26,746 nucleotides of DNA from contig NW_003546386.1 in NCBI RefSeq assembly GCF_000090795.2, positions 11,961-38,706 on the forward strand, read 5' to 3'. The position numbers and the translations under genes were made by a program. Shown here piece after piece: positions 1-11,768 of the stretch (position 1 is the stretch's first letter; each line of letters begins with the position of its first letter). Source of the DNA: Amphimedon queenslandica. Lineage: Eukaryota; Porifera; Demospongiae; Haplosclerida; Niphatidae. The notes beneath the pieces were generated by a model. The model was not told the origin of the DNA. It worked only from the letters and a program-made list of their open reading frames with translations, and ran no database searches.

Positions 1-342
1 TTTCTTGTTTGCTATTTTGAGTCTTTTTTTTGTAGTTGCATGCTTGGAATAATGAAAGCTAATGATCCCAATCTTTAAATTAGTGATATTAAATTACTAG
101 ACATGAGAATAAAGGATTATTTCCCCCTATAAAGGAATGGAGTTATCTGCATCTATGCCTCTAGTGACGTCACGTTTAGCCACACCCACCGACAGGAAGT
201 AATAAAAATGAGCATCTTTGAAGGCTCATATCTCAGTGAAAAAATTTTTTTAGAGAATGGGAGTTGGAATACATCATTATTATGGTCAGGCAATCATATT
301 AAGCCAATAAAAAAAATTCACCAAAAATACACCGGACTTACC
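1..342. other. Non-coding flank, no gene seen
   Basis: No open frame with coding character is visible on either strand. The stretch holds a palindromic CRE-like site (TGACGTCA, near 165-173) followed by CACACCCACC and A/T runs. It probably belongs to an interspersed repeat, because a phrase like 'ggctcatatctcagtgaaaaa' resembles repeat sequence elsewhere in the window, but no boundaries could be set. Confidence 0.4.
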
Positions 343-504
343 CTTTAAGAGTGTCCCAAATGGCCTAACTTGTTAACCTGAGTGCCTTAAACCTGGAGGT
401 CCGGGTTCAAATCTCAGTTTTACTTTTTCTTTTTTTATTTTATGCAAATTTTTTCTCCTGGAAAGAAATAAACGCCCGGGCTTTTATTTGAACATTTACG
501 GTAC
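343..504 (+). mobile_element. tRNA-like MITE, copy 1 (3' part)
   Basis: Positions about 350-420 resemble a tRNA gene body: a box A-like TGGCCTAACTTGTTAA and a box B-like GGGTTCAAATC at the usual spacing, looking most like a leucine tRNA. Downstream, the sequence ends AATAAACGCCCGGGC, then TTTATTTGAACATTTACGGTAC. The same order (tRNA-like core, AATAAACGCC, terminal CTTATTTGA..AAATAC) occurs at 6448-6670 on the minus strand and at 19079-19325. The matching 5' terminal repeat is not seen here, so this copy is probably 5' truncated. It is not a functional tRNA gene: the acceptor stem does not pair. Confidence 0.6.
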
Positions 505-887
505 ATTGATAAGACAAAGCATTTTAAAAACATTAGAATTTTTAAAACTGGCTCCAGAAAAATCCCAATTTATTGTCCTAAGCTTGTAGAAAATTTTAGC
601 AGAAATAGTTATTGAACATCATTGATTTTTGATCAAATCTTTTAATTTTGTTATGAAATACAAACTTCAAAATTTATTGAGTACGCATAACAGTATCTCA
701 ATAATTTTAATATGAGATAATAAAGTAATTTTAGAATGTTTAAAGTGATGATCACTGTAATTATAATACATGAACACACAATAGAATGGATAAATAAAAT
801 TTAAATAAGAATAACAATTTGATGAGACTCTAAATCATGAATATTATGAAGATTATTATAATACAATAAATAAATAATCTTAATCTA
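505..887. other. 3' flank of the TIKI gene
   Basis: Very AT-rich and without coding potential. It lies immediately downstream of the stop codon of the minus-strand TIKI gene, so it should contain its 3' UTR. The first AATAAA-type signal seen on the minus strand is near 667-672, over 200 bp after the stop; its use is a guess. Confidence 0.4.
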
Positions 888-3800
888 TCACAAAGCTGAT
901 GTGATTATTAACAACACAAAAAATAAAGTTACACAAACTAGTCCTATATTATATCTTAAACCTGATGAAGCACTTGGAATGAATGCACTATCATCACTAG
1001 TTCTTTGACTATCACTAATAGTTAAACTACGTGTTTGACTACTGCTTGAAGTGGGAGGAGTCACTGATGAGGTGGGTGTGGCGACAGTGGTTGATGCAGT
1101 TGCTGAATTTAAAGATGTAGTGGTGGGTGTGACTTCAACCGAGTCAACTGTGTATCTATTGAAAAAGATAGAATTAAATTAAAAAGAGTAAAAATTAGGA
1201 GAAGGCAATTTAAAAAAGCAGCATACTATTATAATACAGTACATGTATTTCGGATGCACATAACTCTTAACAAAAGCATAATTACAGTATAATACAATTT
1301 GTTCACATTAATTGTTATCTTACATTGACTGTGTGTTATTGAAAACTGATTGTATGATCCTGGCAATGGTTTCAGGAGAGAGAGTGGGAGGGACATGAGA
1401 TGGTCTGTTCGGTGGTAGAGTTGGGATTGTACTGGATATATTTAATATGGTAAGCTGCGATGAAGGATCACCCAGAGATATAATGTTTTTGGGAAGTGGA
1501 GGACTACAAGAGAGAGAGAGAAATGAAATTCCTATCAATTAAGCTAAAATTCTTTTTCTCACCACACACAAAGGTTGCCGTGACGACAAAACGTTTAACA
1601 CATAAGGCAACAACAATCTCTTCAAATTAACAAATTATAGTTGCCATGGCAACCGCTAACTAAAACTAATCAAAAGCATTCAATAGGGACTAGGGTTACC
1701 GTATACGGTAAAATGTATTTTTAAATATTATGTAAAATGGCTCCTGGATGTCTTGGATATAATCTGTGAGTCATTCAGGTCATGCAATCTTAATGCCATT
1801 CCATTCATGCTCTGACCAGGTGCTATACACACACACACACACCAGGGGATGAGTGAATTACATCAAATGAAAACTGACGTATGGAAATTTGCTTAAATAC
1901 ACTTTCCTGTGTATTGATCACATCATTGGCTTGACATTTGCATAAATATTTTTCTTATGCACTAACGCAAGTATGTACTAGTAATACTAGTGTATACAGT
2001 GTAGCCTCTTTGTTATAGACACCATTGGGCCCACACTACCTGTCCTTTAAAATATCAGCATTACAAATGGGATATTGCAAGATGTCCTCATTATAGAGGT
2101 GTCCTTATTATAAAGGTTCCATTGTAATAACAGATATAACACTATGCTATTCTAGGGTACCCAGAGTGCTAAGTATGTGAGTAGTGCATTATTACTTACC
2201 CAGGAATAGTCTCAGTAACTGATAGCCTATTTACACTGTAGCCTTTCTTCTTCAGCATGTGTACTACATTCCTTTCACCCACAAAATGACCTGAAGAAAG
2301 AAAAATGTCATAATTAAACAGAGTTCGTAAACAGGTTGATTCCTATGGCTGTATTATGATGAATTCATTGAGTGAATATAAAGGTTTTGATGGCTTACAT
2401 AATACAAGTACTGTACATTAGATATGATGTTATTCATATCAACATGCCCACAGCCTTTGAAGTCCTCATTCATAAAAACCAAATCAAAGCATTACTAATC
2501 AATGCCAGACACGTAAACACCCATTCCCTCTTCTAATTCAATATATGCAATTCTGAGATAATATTTAATTCCAAACAGCTGTGCTTATGAGTGCATGTGT
2601 AGGGTAGCTATCAAGGCCACATACTCCAAATTCTAAATGTGTACACAGAAGGAGGATACAGCCATAGTTAGTGAATGTGTTGATGGGCTGTTTTTGCATT
2701 TGGTTACTGTTCATAAAATATGCTAAGAGGATATCACAGCCACACTTATAAATTCACACTTCCTCCCTTTTACTCTATCTTATCCTTCTCTCCCTCACTC
2801 CTCCTTTTCCTTTCTCTCTCTCTCTCCCTTTCACCATCTTATTCATCTCTCACTCTCTCTTCTATTTCATTACGCAATAAAATGTAACATTGTCACTAAA
2901 TCTAATATTAAAATCATTAGCTGAAAGAAGTCAATCAGTGCTCTCAATACACAGCTTTGTCAAGGCTTCATCTGTTTGCAATCGAACACATTTACACACT
3001 CAGGGAAAGTAGCAAAGGAAGAGTGGGCCTGGAATGCTTTCAATAAAGCTCAAAAGGATAGTCAAAAGCTAAGAGAGGTCAGGGGTATGGACAAACAGTG
3101 TACTTTTAAATGAAATTTTATACCTGTCATGTACATGTACACACATGCATAGTAAAATTAAATAAAACAGTGTTCTCACCTGCTCCAATGGCAAAGAGGT
3201 AAGTCTCATTTCTCTGTCTACTCAAAAGGCTCATAATCGTTTTACTCATTCGTCTGTTTCGTCTATAAACTATCTGACTAACGAGAAACTCGTTGATACT
3301 CTCAAGATCTCCGGCCTCCTCTGACGTGAGGTTTGGGAGTTTTGAAGAGCTAGGGAGTGGGAGTATGGGCCTCGCTGAGACTAGACTCTTGAAGTCGCCA
3401 CAGTTGTAGGTCTCAAGGTCTGAGTCGGTGGACGATATAGGGCCATCGGCTAACGGCTCAAGGTAATCTAAGAGTTTCCTTAAAGCGACGAATACCTATG
3501 AGAGAGAAAGAGAAGGAGAGAGGGAGGGAGGGAGAGAAGAGGAATGATAGGGTTAATCTAATGAACCAGTTACCATAGTGATAAATGATTAAAGAATTAT
3601 GACGCTTGGCTGGGAGCATGCAAATATTAGAGCAACGCCTCAAGTAAGCATGCAAACAATTAGAAACTAGTATATACATTACATAGTCATGCATCACAAG
3701 GACGAAAATAATAAAATGCAACACGACTATTAGTTAGGAAAGATTACATTAATTAAATTTTAATGAGCTATATTAAAATTTAATTTGATAGTTGAAAAGT

Positions 3801-4919
3801 AATTTGTAATGAAGGCTTGGAATGCATGGTGGAGACATGTTTGAATACTGATACAGTAATTGAACTAATTGCTCTCATAAACCGCAATATGCTAAAAATC
3901 ATAATTAAAAATAAGTAATTAATAGCATCATTGACTAGCCACCTATAAACACAGGTGTGTAAAGGTTGAAAGAGTCATATACTATAAACTCTGACCCACA
4001 GACATATAGCATACAGCAGTGATGCAGTGAGTTTACTTAGCATTTATAAGGCTTATGAGTAAAAAATTTTACTACATGTATATATGCATATATCATTGTA
4101 GTACTTGTATTGCACATTCTCACCTTTGTATTATTAAGTCTGTTAAATGGTCGACACTGCTCTTTGTATACTTCGACTGCTTCTACATTCTTTCCCATGC
4201 CCTCGGCAGCACGATCTAGAAACACATCAAGAAGGGGAATGCTCCTCTCTTGGACGTTCTCTCTGGATAAAGAGCTGATGAGCATTAGGAGCCACACAGG
4301 TCTGAGCCTGTTCCAGTTCCCAATCATAGCATGGAAGAGACGATCACTCTCTATCCTCGAGAGACCGTTGATACTCGCATTACCAAACAACCACTTTGGG
4401 AACTGGTTCTGAATCCGGACAAAGTACTTCAACACGCGTACATAGAGGCCTCCAGGGAGTACACTCTCTAGTGTTTCATTTTTTGGAAGGTATCGACACG
4501 CAGAAAGGTTTTTTGAGGTTTCTGAGTCGGTGAGGCGTAGCTCTACACAGAGGTGCTCCGAGAGGCTGAGAACACTCTTTACATTATCAGGGACATCATC
4601 CCAAAGTTTCTTGTAGGGAACATGCATTGTGCCAAAGAGGTAGATTGGAGGGGATGCCTCAATACGCCACAAATAAGAATTCTACAGGAAAAAGAGGAAA
4701 ATATAAATGAATTAGTACTGTATTAAGATTGTAAAAATCTAATTTTTGATATTAGCCCTTCATTACTTTACACTATCATGCAGTGATGTACACTAGTCAG
4801 TGGTGCTTACTTGAGTGGCATTGTTACTGCAGTGGTATGATCCTGTAGCTGATGGCAGTAGAACAGAGAGAAGCACTAGCTTTACTAGCAGTACCAAGCA
4901 TGGAAAAACTTGTACTATC
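888..4919 (-). CDS. TIKI-family metalloprotease (Wnt-inactivating), 5' end unresolved
   Basis: TIKI proteins are membrane-anchored metalloproteases of the TraB/TIKI family that clip the N-terminus of Wnt ligands outside the cell. Minus-strand exons: 4919-4811, 4681-4124, 3495-3180, 2290-2200, 1503-1324 and 1155-888 (TGA). All frames agree across the junctions, and all introns are GT-AG. Together they give about 507 residues, the length of vertebrate TIKI1/2. Exon 1 here encodes a signal peptide (residues about 2-25, LVLLVKLVLLSVLLPSA). The family motif YLFGTMHVPY follows, then NWNRLRPVW and YNCGDF. The two GxxH motifs (GTMH, about 54-57; GAGH, about 327-330) are the expected metal-site signatures. 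The last exon is a Ser/Thr-rich stalk and a C-terminal hydrophobic segment with almost no tail, so a type I or GPI-like anchor. The exon at 4919 begins with one base of a split codon, so at least two coding bases lie upstream; the acceptor TTCTGCAG supports this. Confidence 0.9.
1820..1841 (+). repeat. (CA)n microsatellite
   Basis: A short ACACAC run inside the TIKI intron between the exons at 2200 and 1503. Confidence 0.8.
2005..2135 (+). repeat. Interspersed repeat with GGGCCCACA..TGTCCT, copy 1
   Basis: The stretch CCATTGGGCCCACACTACC, followed by TGTCCTCATTATAGAGGTG, recurs at 9880-10080 (two tandem copies) and 12010-12115 with small changes. This indicates an interspersed repeat family inside introns. 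Its ends and its class were not resolved. Confidence 0.55.
2755..2870 (+). repeat. CT-rich low-complexity tract in TIKI intron
   Basis: Long run of CTCTCT/CCTTTT, which reads GA-rich on the transcribed minus strand. It lies in the 889 bp TIKI intron between exons 3180 and 2290. Nothing else recognisable is in that intron. Confidence 0.7.
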
Positions 4920-4924
4920 CTGCA

Positions 4925-5562
4925 GAATTAAGAGAAAATTGTAATGAAGCACTATGATGTAAGCCAGAACTAGCTAGCATTCAAAACTACACAATAAAAC
5001 TTCACTTGCATTTTATTGGAGGTATATAAGTGTGATGAAGGACTTGAAAAATGATTTGAATCACTTGTCTTGCAAATGAGAGTCTCTGCTTGTCGAAATA
5101 GCAGCAAAACACGTGCTTTATATAGGCTAGCAGCTGCACAAACAAACTGCACCGGAAGGGCTTCCAATCAACGGCGTTGAGCGGCTTCAGACATTCCTTG
5201 CATAAGCAGATCAGAAATGAGCATATCATTAGAATGGAATCCTTTCCAATGAAAGATCTGACGTCAAAAGCAACAGGCAGAGTTGTACATGCAGTGAAGC
5301 TGATCAAGGTCAGGTATACTATACGGCAATAGCATATGGTAAGAGACAATTAGAATATCCAAAGGAAGGAAAAAAGGATTAACACAGTCGTTGTCATGGC
5401 AGAAATTGTAGCACATACACACAACATATTTACGTAATAACTATTAGAATAATGCATTGATAACGAGAGAGAAAGTGAGAGAAGGAAAATTAAGAAAGAT
5501 CGAGGAAGGTTGTAATTGCATGAGTATAATTAAATAATGCACGTAAGGAAATGGCATTCTTG
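4925..5562. other. Interval between TIKI exon and LSM4 last exon
   Basis: No convincing exon was found. It should contain the LSM4 3' UTR (minus strand, below 5563) and part of the first TIKI intron or its promoter. An open minus frame near 5002-5349 has no recognisable domain, no splice logic and no family resemblance, and I do not call it. Confidence 0.4.
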
Positions 5563-6302
5563 TTATTTTTTGTGACCTCCACCTCCGCCACGAGGACGAC
5601 CTCCTCTCCCTCTTGAGGCACCACCTACAAAGAGAGAGAGAGACAGAGAGAAAAGAGTGAAAGATATTAAATGTTCACAGACAGTGTATCAACAATCATT
5701 GCTATAGGTGCAAACAGTAAAAGGAAGGAAGAGAGATCAAAAATACAGTGAGAGAGCCAGCATGCACCAAGACACAAACGCTGGTGAGAGAAATGCTTAA
5801 AACTAATCAGTATTGGAACTATGTGCTTTTGTATGCATGTGACAAGCACTTACATGTGGCAAATTAAAGACTGGGGCAGACAAGAGTGAGCAAAGAGAGA
5901 AGGAAGAGAGAGAGAGAGAAGGGAGAGAGAGAGAGAGAGAGGGAGGGAGGGAGAGAGAGGGGGAGAGAAACAGACAGACTGGTGGGTGAGATGGAAAGGA
6001 TGTTGACTGCTGGGCTGTAACATTATGACTGCATATTTAATGAGTGACATATTAATAACTGTGAACTAATGACAGCAGCTTATATTTATATTCAACCAGA
6101 AACCGCACACAGTTACAAACACATACATTGTATACATTGTACATTGTACATGTACATGTATTACCTCATGCAATGTTTGTGTGCCTTGTGGCGAGCGTTT
6201 AACAAAATAATGCAAAACATCAACACACAATTACATTGATATTAGGAAATTGATACTGTTGAGTGTGAGACGGAAGAGGGAATACATGTATGGGTAGAGG
6301 AG

Positions 6303-6348
<46 letters not shown>

Positions 6349-9300
6349 AAGTCAAAAAGAGAAAAGAAATCAATGATACTATAAAGAAAGCAAAACATTA
6401 AGGGGCTCCAACTCCTAGTCACACTCAGACATACGCATACATGCAATGTATTTCCTCAAATAAGGGCCTAGGCGTTTATTGCTTAGCAGAGGCAAAATCA
6501 CGAAACCAGCGACTCTGTGTTCTGAAGACAGAGGCTGAACAATTAAGCTATTTGAACCACTCTAAACACAAGTGCACATAATACTGGGTCAAATATGCAT
6601 ATCTATAGTGGTAATATATTAGTGATAGGCACTTATTTGAGTAAGGCCCCTATTTGAGGAAATACGGTACATACACAAACACACACACATATACATACGG
6701 ACATACACGTACATACATACATGTACATGTACATACACACATATATAGATACATACATACATAAAAACATGTACATACATACAAAAATACACATCAGGAA
6801 GGGCTTTACCCAATAAAATATAAGCAGTGATGAATTAATAAAATTCCAATCTCTACAGTTCTGATTACTATAGCAATGAAGCCCAACTTTACATATAGGA
6901 TTACAAAATTATGCTAAATCCTGCTTCCTGCACATAATACACAACATACCCTTCACATACACACCCTCCATCAGTATAAAGGGAGGCTCTACAATGTTAG
7001 GCATACAGAATCAGTACAATATCAATATCTCCACAGGCCCTGGCAAGATGTGAGAAACCACTAGCCTGTATATCAAACAAACTAACTCCCCAATAACACA
7101 TGGAGCATATCACATCATACCTTGAAAGACTTACTAAGAAAAACTAAGTTTTCATGTGGTTTTAATCAGAGGGTAATTTCTAACATGTGAAAGCTTCAAA
7201 AAGCATGCATAAACAACACTCTGTGGTTACAGTAATCTTTTAATAAAGGGACAGGACATCACCCTGTCTCCATACTTCTTTCATTGTTTGCGTCTGCATA
7301 ACTTCAACTAATGAACACAAAGCATTGAGACTCATTAGATACGACACATAATGCCAAGAAACAAGAGCCATTAATGGTAGTGAGGAACTACATGTGTACA
7401 CTGATAGTATTTCTACTAGTACATACTTCACATATCGAAGGGGTCACTGGTCACGTTCAAGGCGACAGACAGATTAGGTCTAAGAATTCAAGTCAAAGGC
7501 TCGCTGGGTGTATTTAAGAAACGAGACTCAATTATTGCCGTATAGTGTAAATTAAAATAAAGTCTGTCAAAAAAGGCGGTTAATTGAGCAGGCAAAATTG
7601 TGTATGAAATCTGTGGGCAATTGTAGGCTAAAAAGAAGAAGAGACGTTTACAAAATAAACAGAATGAATCGTGACCTACATTTGCGTATTTGGCATTGAT
7701 GCATACGAGGTATGTGCATGTAGCTGTTTATGAAGTAATGTCATATCTCAATATTTATATTGATCGCATTATTCTTCATCTGTCAATTAATAGCAACATA
7801 AGGTTCGTCAATTGGTCCATTAATGGAATAAATACAGGGGTAATAGGTTAACTAATAAGATGACAACCTCAGGTATGAGTGTATTGTACTATGTGGTAAT
7901 GTTTAGTCTACAGAATTGAGGAGGAAGAGAGGGAAAGCACACAAACAGATAAATATTATTATATGATGTAATAGATGCATACATGTACATGTACATGTAT
8001 ACATAGAGAGAAAAGGAGAGAGAAAAGGAGAGAGAAAAAGAGGGGAGAGAGAGAGAGAGAGAAAGGGGAAGTACAAACACAAGAGCATACATGTATAATT
8101 AGTTGCTGCATTAGCAAATTATACAATTATGGAGCAGATTCGGTGACAGCATTAATTACATTGAGAATGCTAAGCGGCGACTGTCGGTCTATCTATTTGT
8201 AAATTGATATCATTAAATAATTAAAGTATAATAAAATATCAGAGCGTGCTGGCTATTGCCTGCATAAACAGAGAGGAAGAGAAGGAGAGAGAGGGGGAGG
8301 GAGAGAGAGGGGGAGGGAGAGAGAAAAAGAGAGGGAGAGGGGAAGGAAGTTTAAAAAAAATGAAGACAGAAAGAAGAGAGGTTGGGAGAAAGGAGAGAAT
8401 TGCTGCATCCAATATACATGTACATGTATGTCATACTTTCATGAATATAGTAACACGTGCATAAAATTCAATTATACACGTACATATGTATGTATGCCCA
8501 TTGTACAAGCATAACAGCAGATGCACGCATTAGACGCATGACATGTGACATGATGGTAGCTGCATTGGCAGTCAATTAGTACAAAAAGTAGAGCCATAAT
8601 GAAATTAAAATTCATATCACATCTGGGGAATAAAATACACAGTCGGTAGGCATGGCAACTATATACCAAAAGGAGCGACAAGCCAGACAATATTATACAC
8701 AAAACAATGGGATGTAGTGAGAGAGAGAGAGGAGGGGGCAGAATTAAGTGTATATAAGTACATGTAGGAGTTCGAAGAACTCATCAATAATGACAAAACA
8801 ACAATTTTTTTATTTTGAAAACACTCAAACAACCTCAAATTGGAAGCTAACTGTTTATTGAATTACTCACAAATGAGGTGTCAGCGAGTAAATACCTCAC
8901 AACCAATAAAACAAACAGAGCCATGTACATGTACATATACAGTACATGTACATGTACGTACATAAGTACATGTACATGTATTTGTGCTTGTGAGACGTGA
9001 CTCAGGTAGGAGGAAGATGTGGGGGAAGGAAAAGTAATGAAGTGAACAGAAATAATAATAATAACAAACAAAATGAAGGTACACACAATGTAGTCAATAA
9101 TAGTGAGAAAGGGATGGAAATAAAGGGATAGAAAAAGAAGGAACCAATTTTACAAAAATAGAATTTTAAAAAGGTATACATGTAAATGCATATAATGTAC
9201 ATGTATAACACTTTTTGACAAGAAGTGAAATATAAGAATAATAAGATGACAGTAATAGAATAAGCTATAGCTTTACAATAATAATGAGAAAGGGAGGGAG

Positions 9301-11302
9301 GATAAGGGATAGAGAAAAGGAACCAGTTTAACAAAAATAGAATTTTAAAAAGGTATACATGTACAACACTCTTGACAAGAAATGAAGGTAAGATGACAGT
9401 AATATAGCTACAGATACACTTCTCAAAATGACAAAAAAAAACACTCAGTAAGTATTGTGTCAAGCTGTTCAAGTTTCAACAGCTACAACTCTAGAGCATG
9501 TGGTTAATACAGGATACTCCAGAATCATGTGTATATGTACAGTGTAATGGCCAATTATAGACACACACACATATATACAATGTAAGTAGTATTAAGTACA
9601 AGTGTATGGTGGATTATTATGTAGTCAATAGTAGGTAAAAGGAGAAAGAGATTGAAGTGCAGATAGAAAGGAGTGTTTTCAACCACTCCAACAAATAATT
9701 CATTTGTAACGATGACATAAAAGACTCATCAAAGAAACCAGAACATGACACGATACAATCACACAAAAACACAACACACACACCAACACACTATTACCCA
9801 CAGGCACTGACCATACATACACACACACACATTATATCATGCAAGTACAAAGTAGATACTGCACATGTACTAGATACTAGTAGGTACTCTCCCCATTAGG
9901 AGTGAGCCCACATTACCTGTCCTTAATACAGAGGTGTCCTCATTTCAAAGGTACATGTATGTACATGTAGATACTGCACATGTACATGTACATGTAGGTA
10001 CTCTCATACTCTAACCATTGGGCAATATCTGTCCTTAATACAGAGGTGCCCTCAATTCAAAGGTACATGTACATGTACCTTTTTATAGGCTTGTACCAAC
10101 TCATAATCATATTCACCAAGTACATATGTACATGTACATTGTTGGCCTCATTAATAAGTGCTCATACTATTGGTTAGGTTAGTTAGTTACTTCTTTTGTC
10201 TCTTTTTCACTTGTTCTTTTATTCCCTTTCACACTCTCTCTTTGCTAATCCACTTCTTCCTTTTATAGGAACAAAGGTTTATCTCTCAAAGCTTAACAAT
10301 AAATTATACACACACGCACGCACGCACACACACACACACACAAAATGTCTTCCTTTCTTTAAACTTAAATCATATTTTCCCTCATCACATCACCATAATC
10401 AATACACGTTTGCATTCTACATGCATTTATTTTGCATTTTAGTCATGAATCAATACTTAATGAATAGCTGACACTTGACATTCCAACGTACAAACAGCCA
10501 ACGATTGAAGACATTACATGACAATAAATGCTCAATATATTAGATTAGTGCCTACTTTGATATAAACAATGAATCACTACTAGAAATGCACATACCAACA
10601 CACAATCATAACACACATGTACACTATATGCATAAATGTACACATACCAATGAGAGATTGATGGGACATTAAAATACCAGAGTTTAATGTTCATGGCATA
10701 CCAAGCAAGTGTGAAGTCAGAGAGTGCGTGTGTGTAGGAGTGAAAGAAAGAGAAAGGGAAAATTGCAATGGAATTCAGAAAACATATTAAATACCGGAAC
10801 TTTAAATTGAAACGAAACGTTGAGAATCTTAAGAATTAGTTCAAATTTCTTCACACACACACACTCATAAAAATTGTGCCAATTCACAGTATCCACTTCA
10901 AAAACAAAACTAAATGTACCAGTCAAACCAGCTAGGGCATGGACAGAAACAGATGTGCCATGAGAACAGCTGCAGAAGGATCTAAAAACAATTATAATGA
11001 ATACACACCCAACATGTACTAGGGCATATAAAGTTGACACATACCATACACATGTACATGTACATTCATATCAGAGCTACATGTACATGTATAAGGCATG
11101 GGGCCATTAAGCTATACACTGTAACTATGACGACAGTGATATCAATATTCATCCATTAGGAGAGCATCTGTCATCAAACCACCACTGGCTGTCTTTGATG
11201 AGTGCAATTAGAGAGGCTTCAGCCTTACCCTCAGTATAATGGATTCGGACCACATCATGATAATAATAATAAATAATAATAATAAATAATAATAACAACA
11301 AC

Positions 11303-11384
<82 letters not shown>

Positions 11385-11721
11385 TCAGCTTTACACCACT
11401 TTGTTTTTCAGTTGATGGCCTAATGAGTTCAGAGACAAAAACATTCTTGGACTGACTGGGTGACCATCTGGCCTCTAATTGGGAAAGACCCTACAGTGTT
11501 GTTGTGCATTGGCTTCGGGTCAAAATGAGTATGGCACTTTTGAGAGCGACTGACCTCTGTCTGAGAGGTACTAGGAGCAGATTGAGACCAATGTTAATTG
11601 AAGATGATGCTCCTATTAACCCTTCTATCCTTAATTTTTAACTTATTTCATATAAATTTTAAATTTTAACTTATTATAAATTATTTTGTGACTGCTACTG
11701 CTGTTCTTCCATTTGTTCATT

Positions 11722-11768
<47 letters not shown>

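Noticed and set aside
163..175. A CRE (TGACGTCA) regulatory site
   Set aside because: An eight-base palindrome alone in probable repeat sequence, with no nearby start in a useful orientation.
350..420. A genuine tRNA gene
   Set aside because: Boxes A and B are present, but the acceptor stem does not pair, and the same degenerate core recurs within two other repeat copies.
5002..5349. A 115-codon minus-strand open frame
   Set aside because: Cys/Leu/Ile-rich with no domain, no splice signal joining it in phase to the TIKI exon at 4919, and no family resemblance. Likely chance in AT-rich DNA.
5850..6446. Open frames with long Ser-Leu runs
   Set aside because: They translate (GA)n microsatellites on the minus strand.
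7889..8464. Several short frames on both strands
   Set aside because: They lie over GA-rich and TACATG repeats, with no coding signal beyond the repeats.
9002..9472. A 156-codon minus-strand hydrophobic frame
   Set aside because: It is the reverse of a purine-rich tandem duplication. The Phe/Leu/Ser runs follow from base composition.
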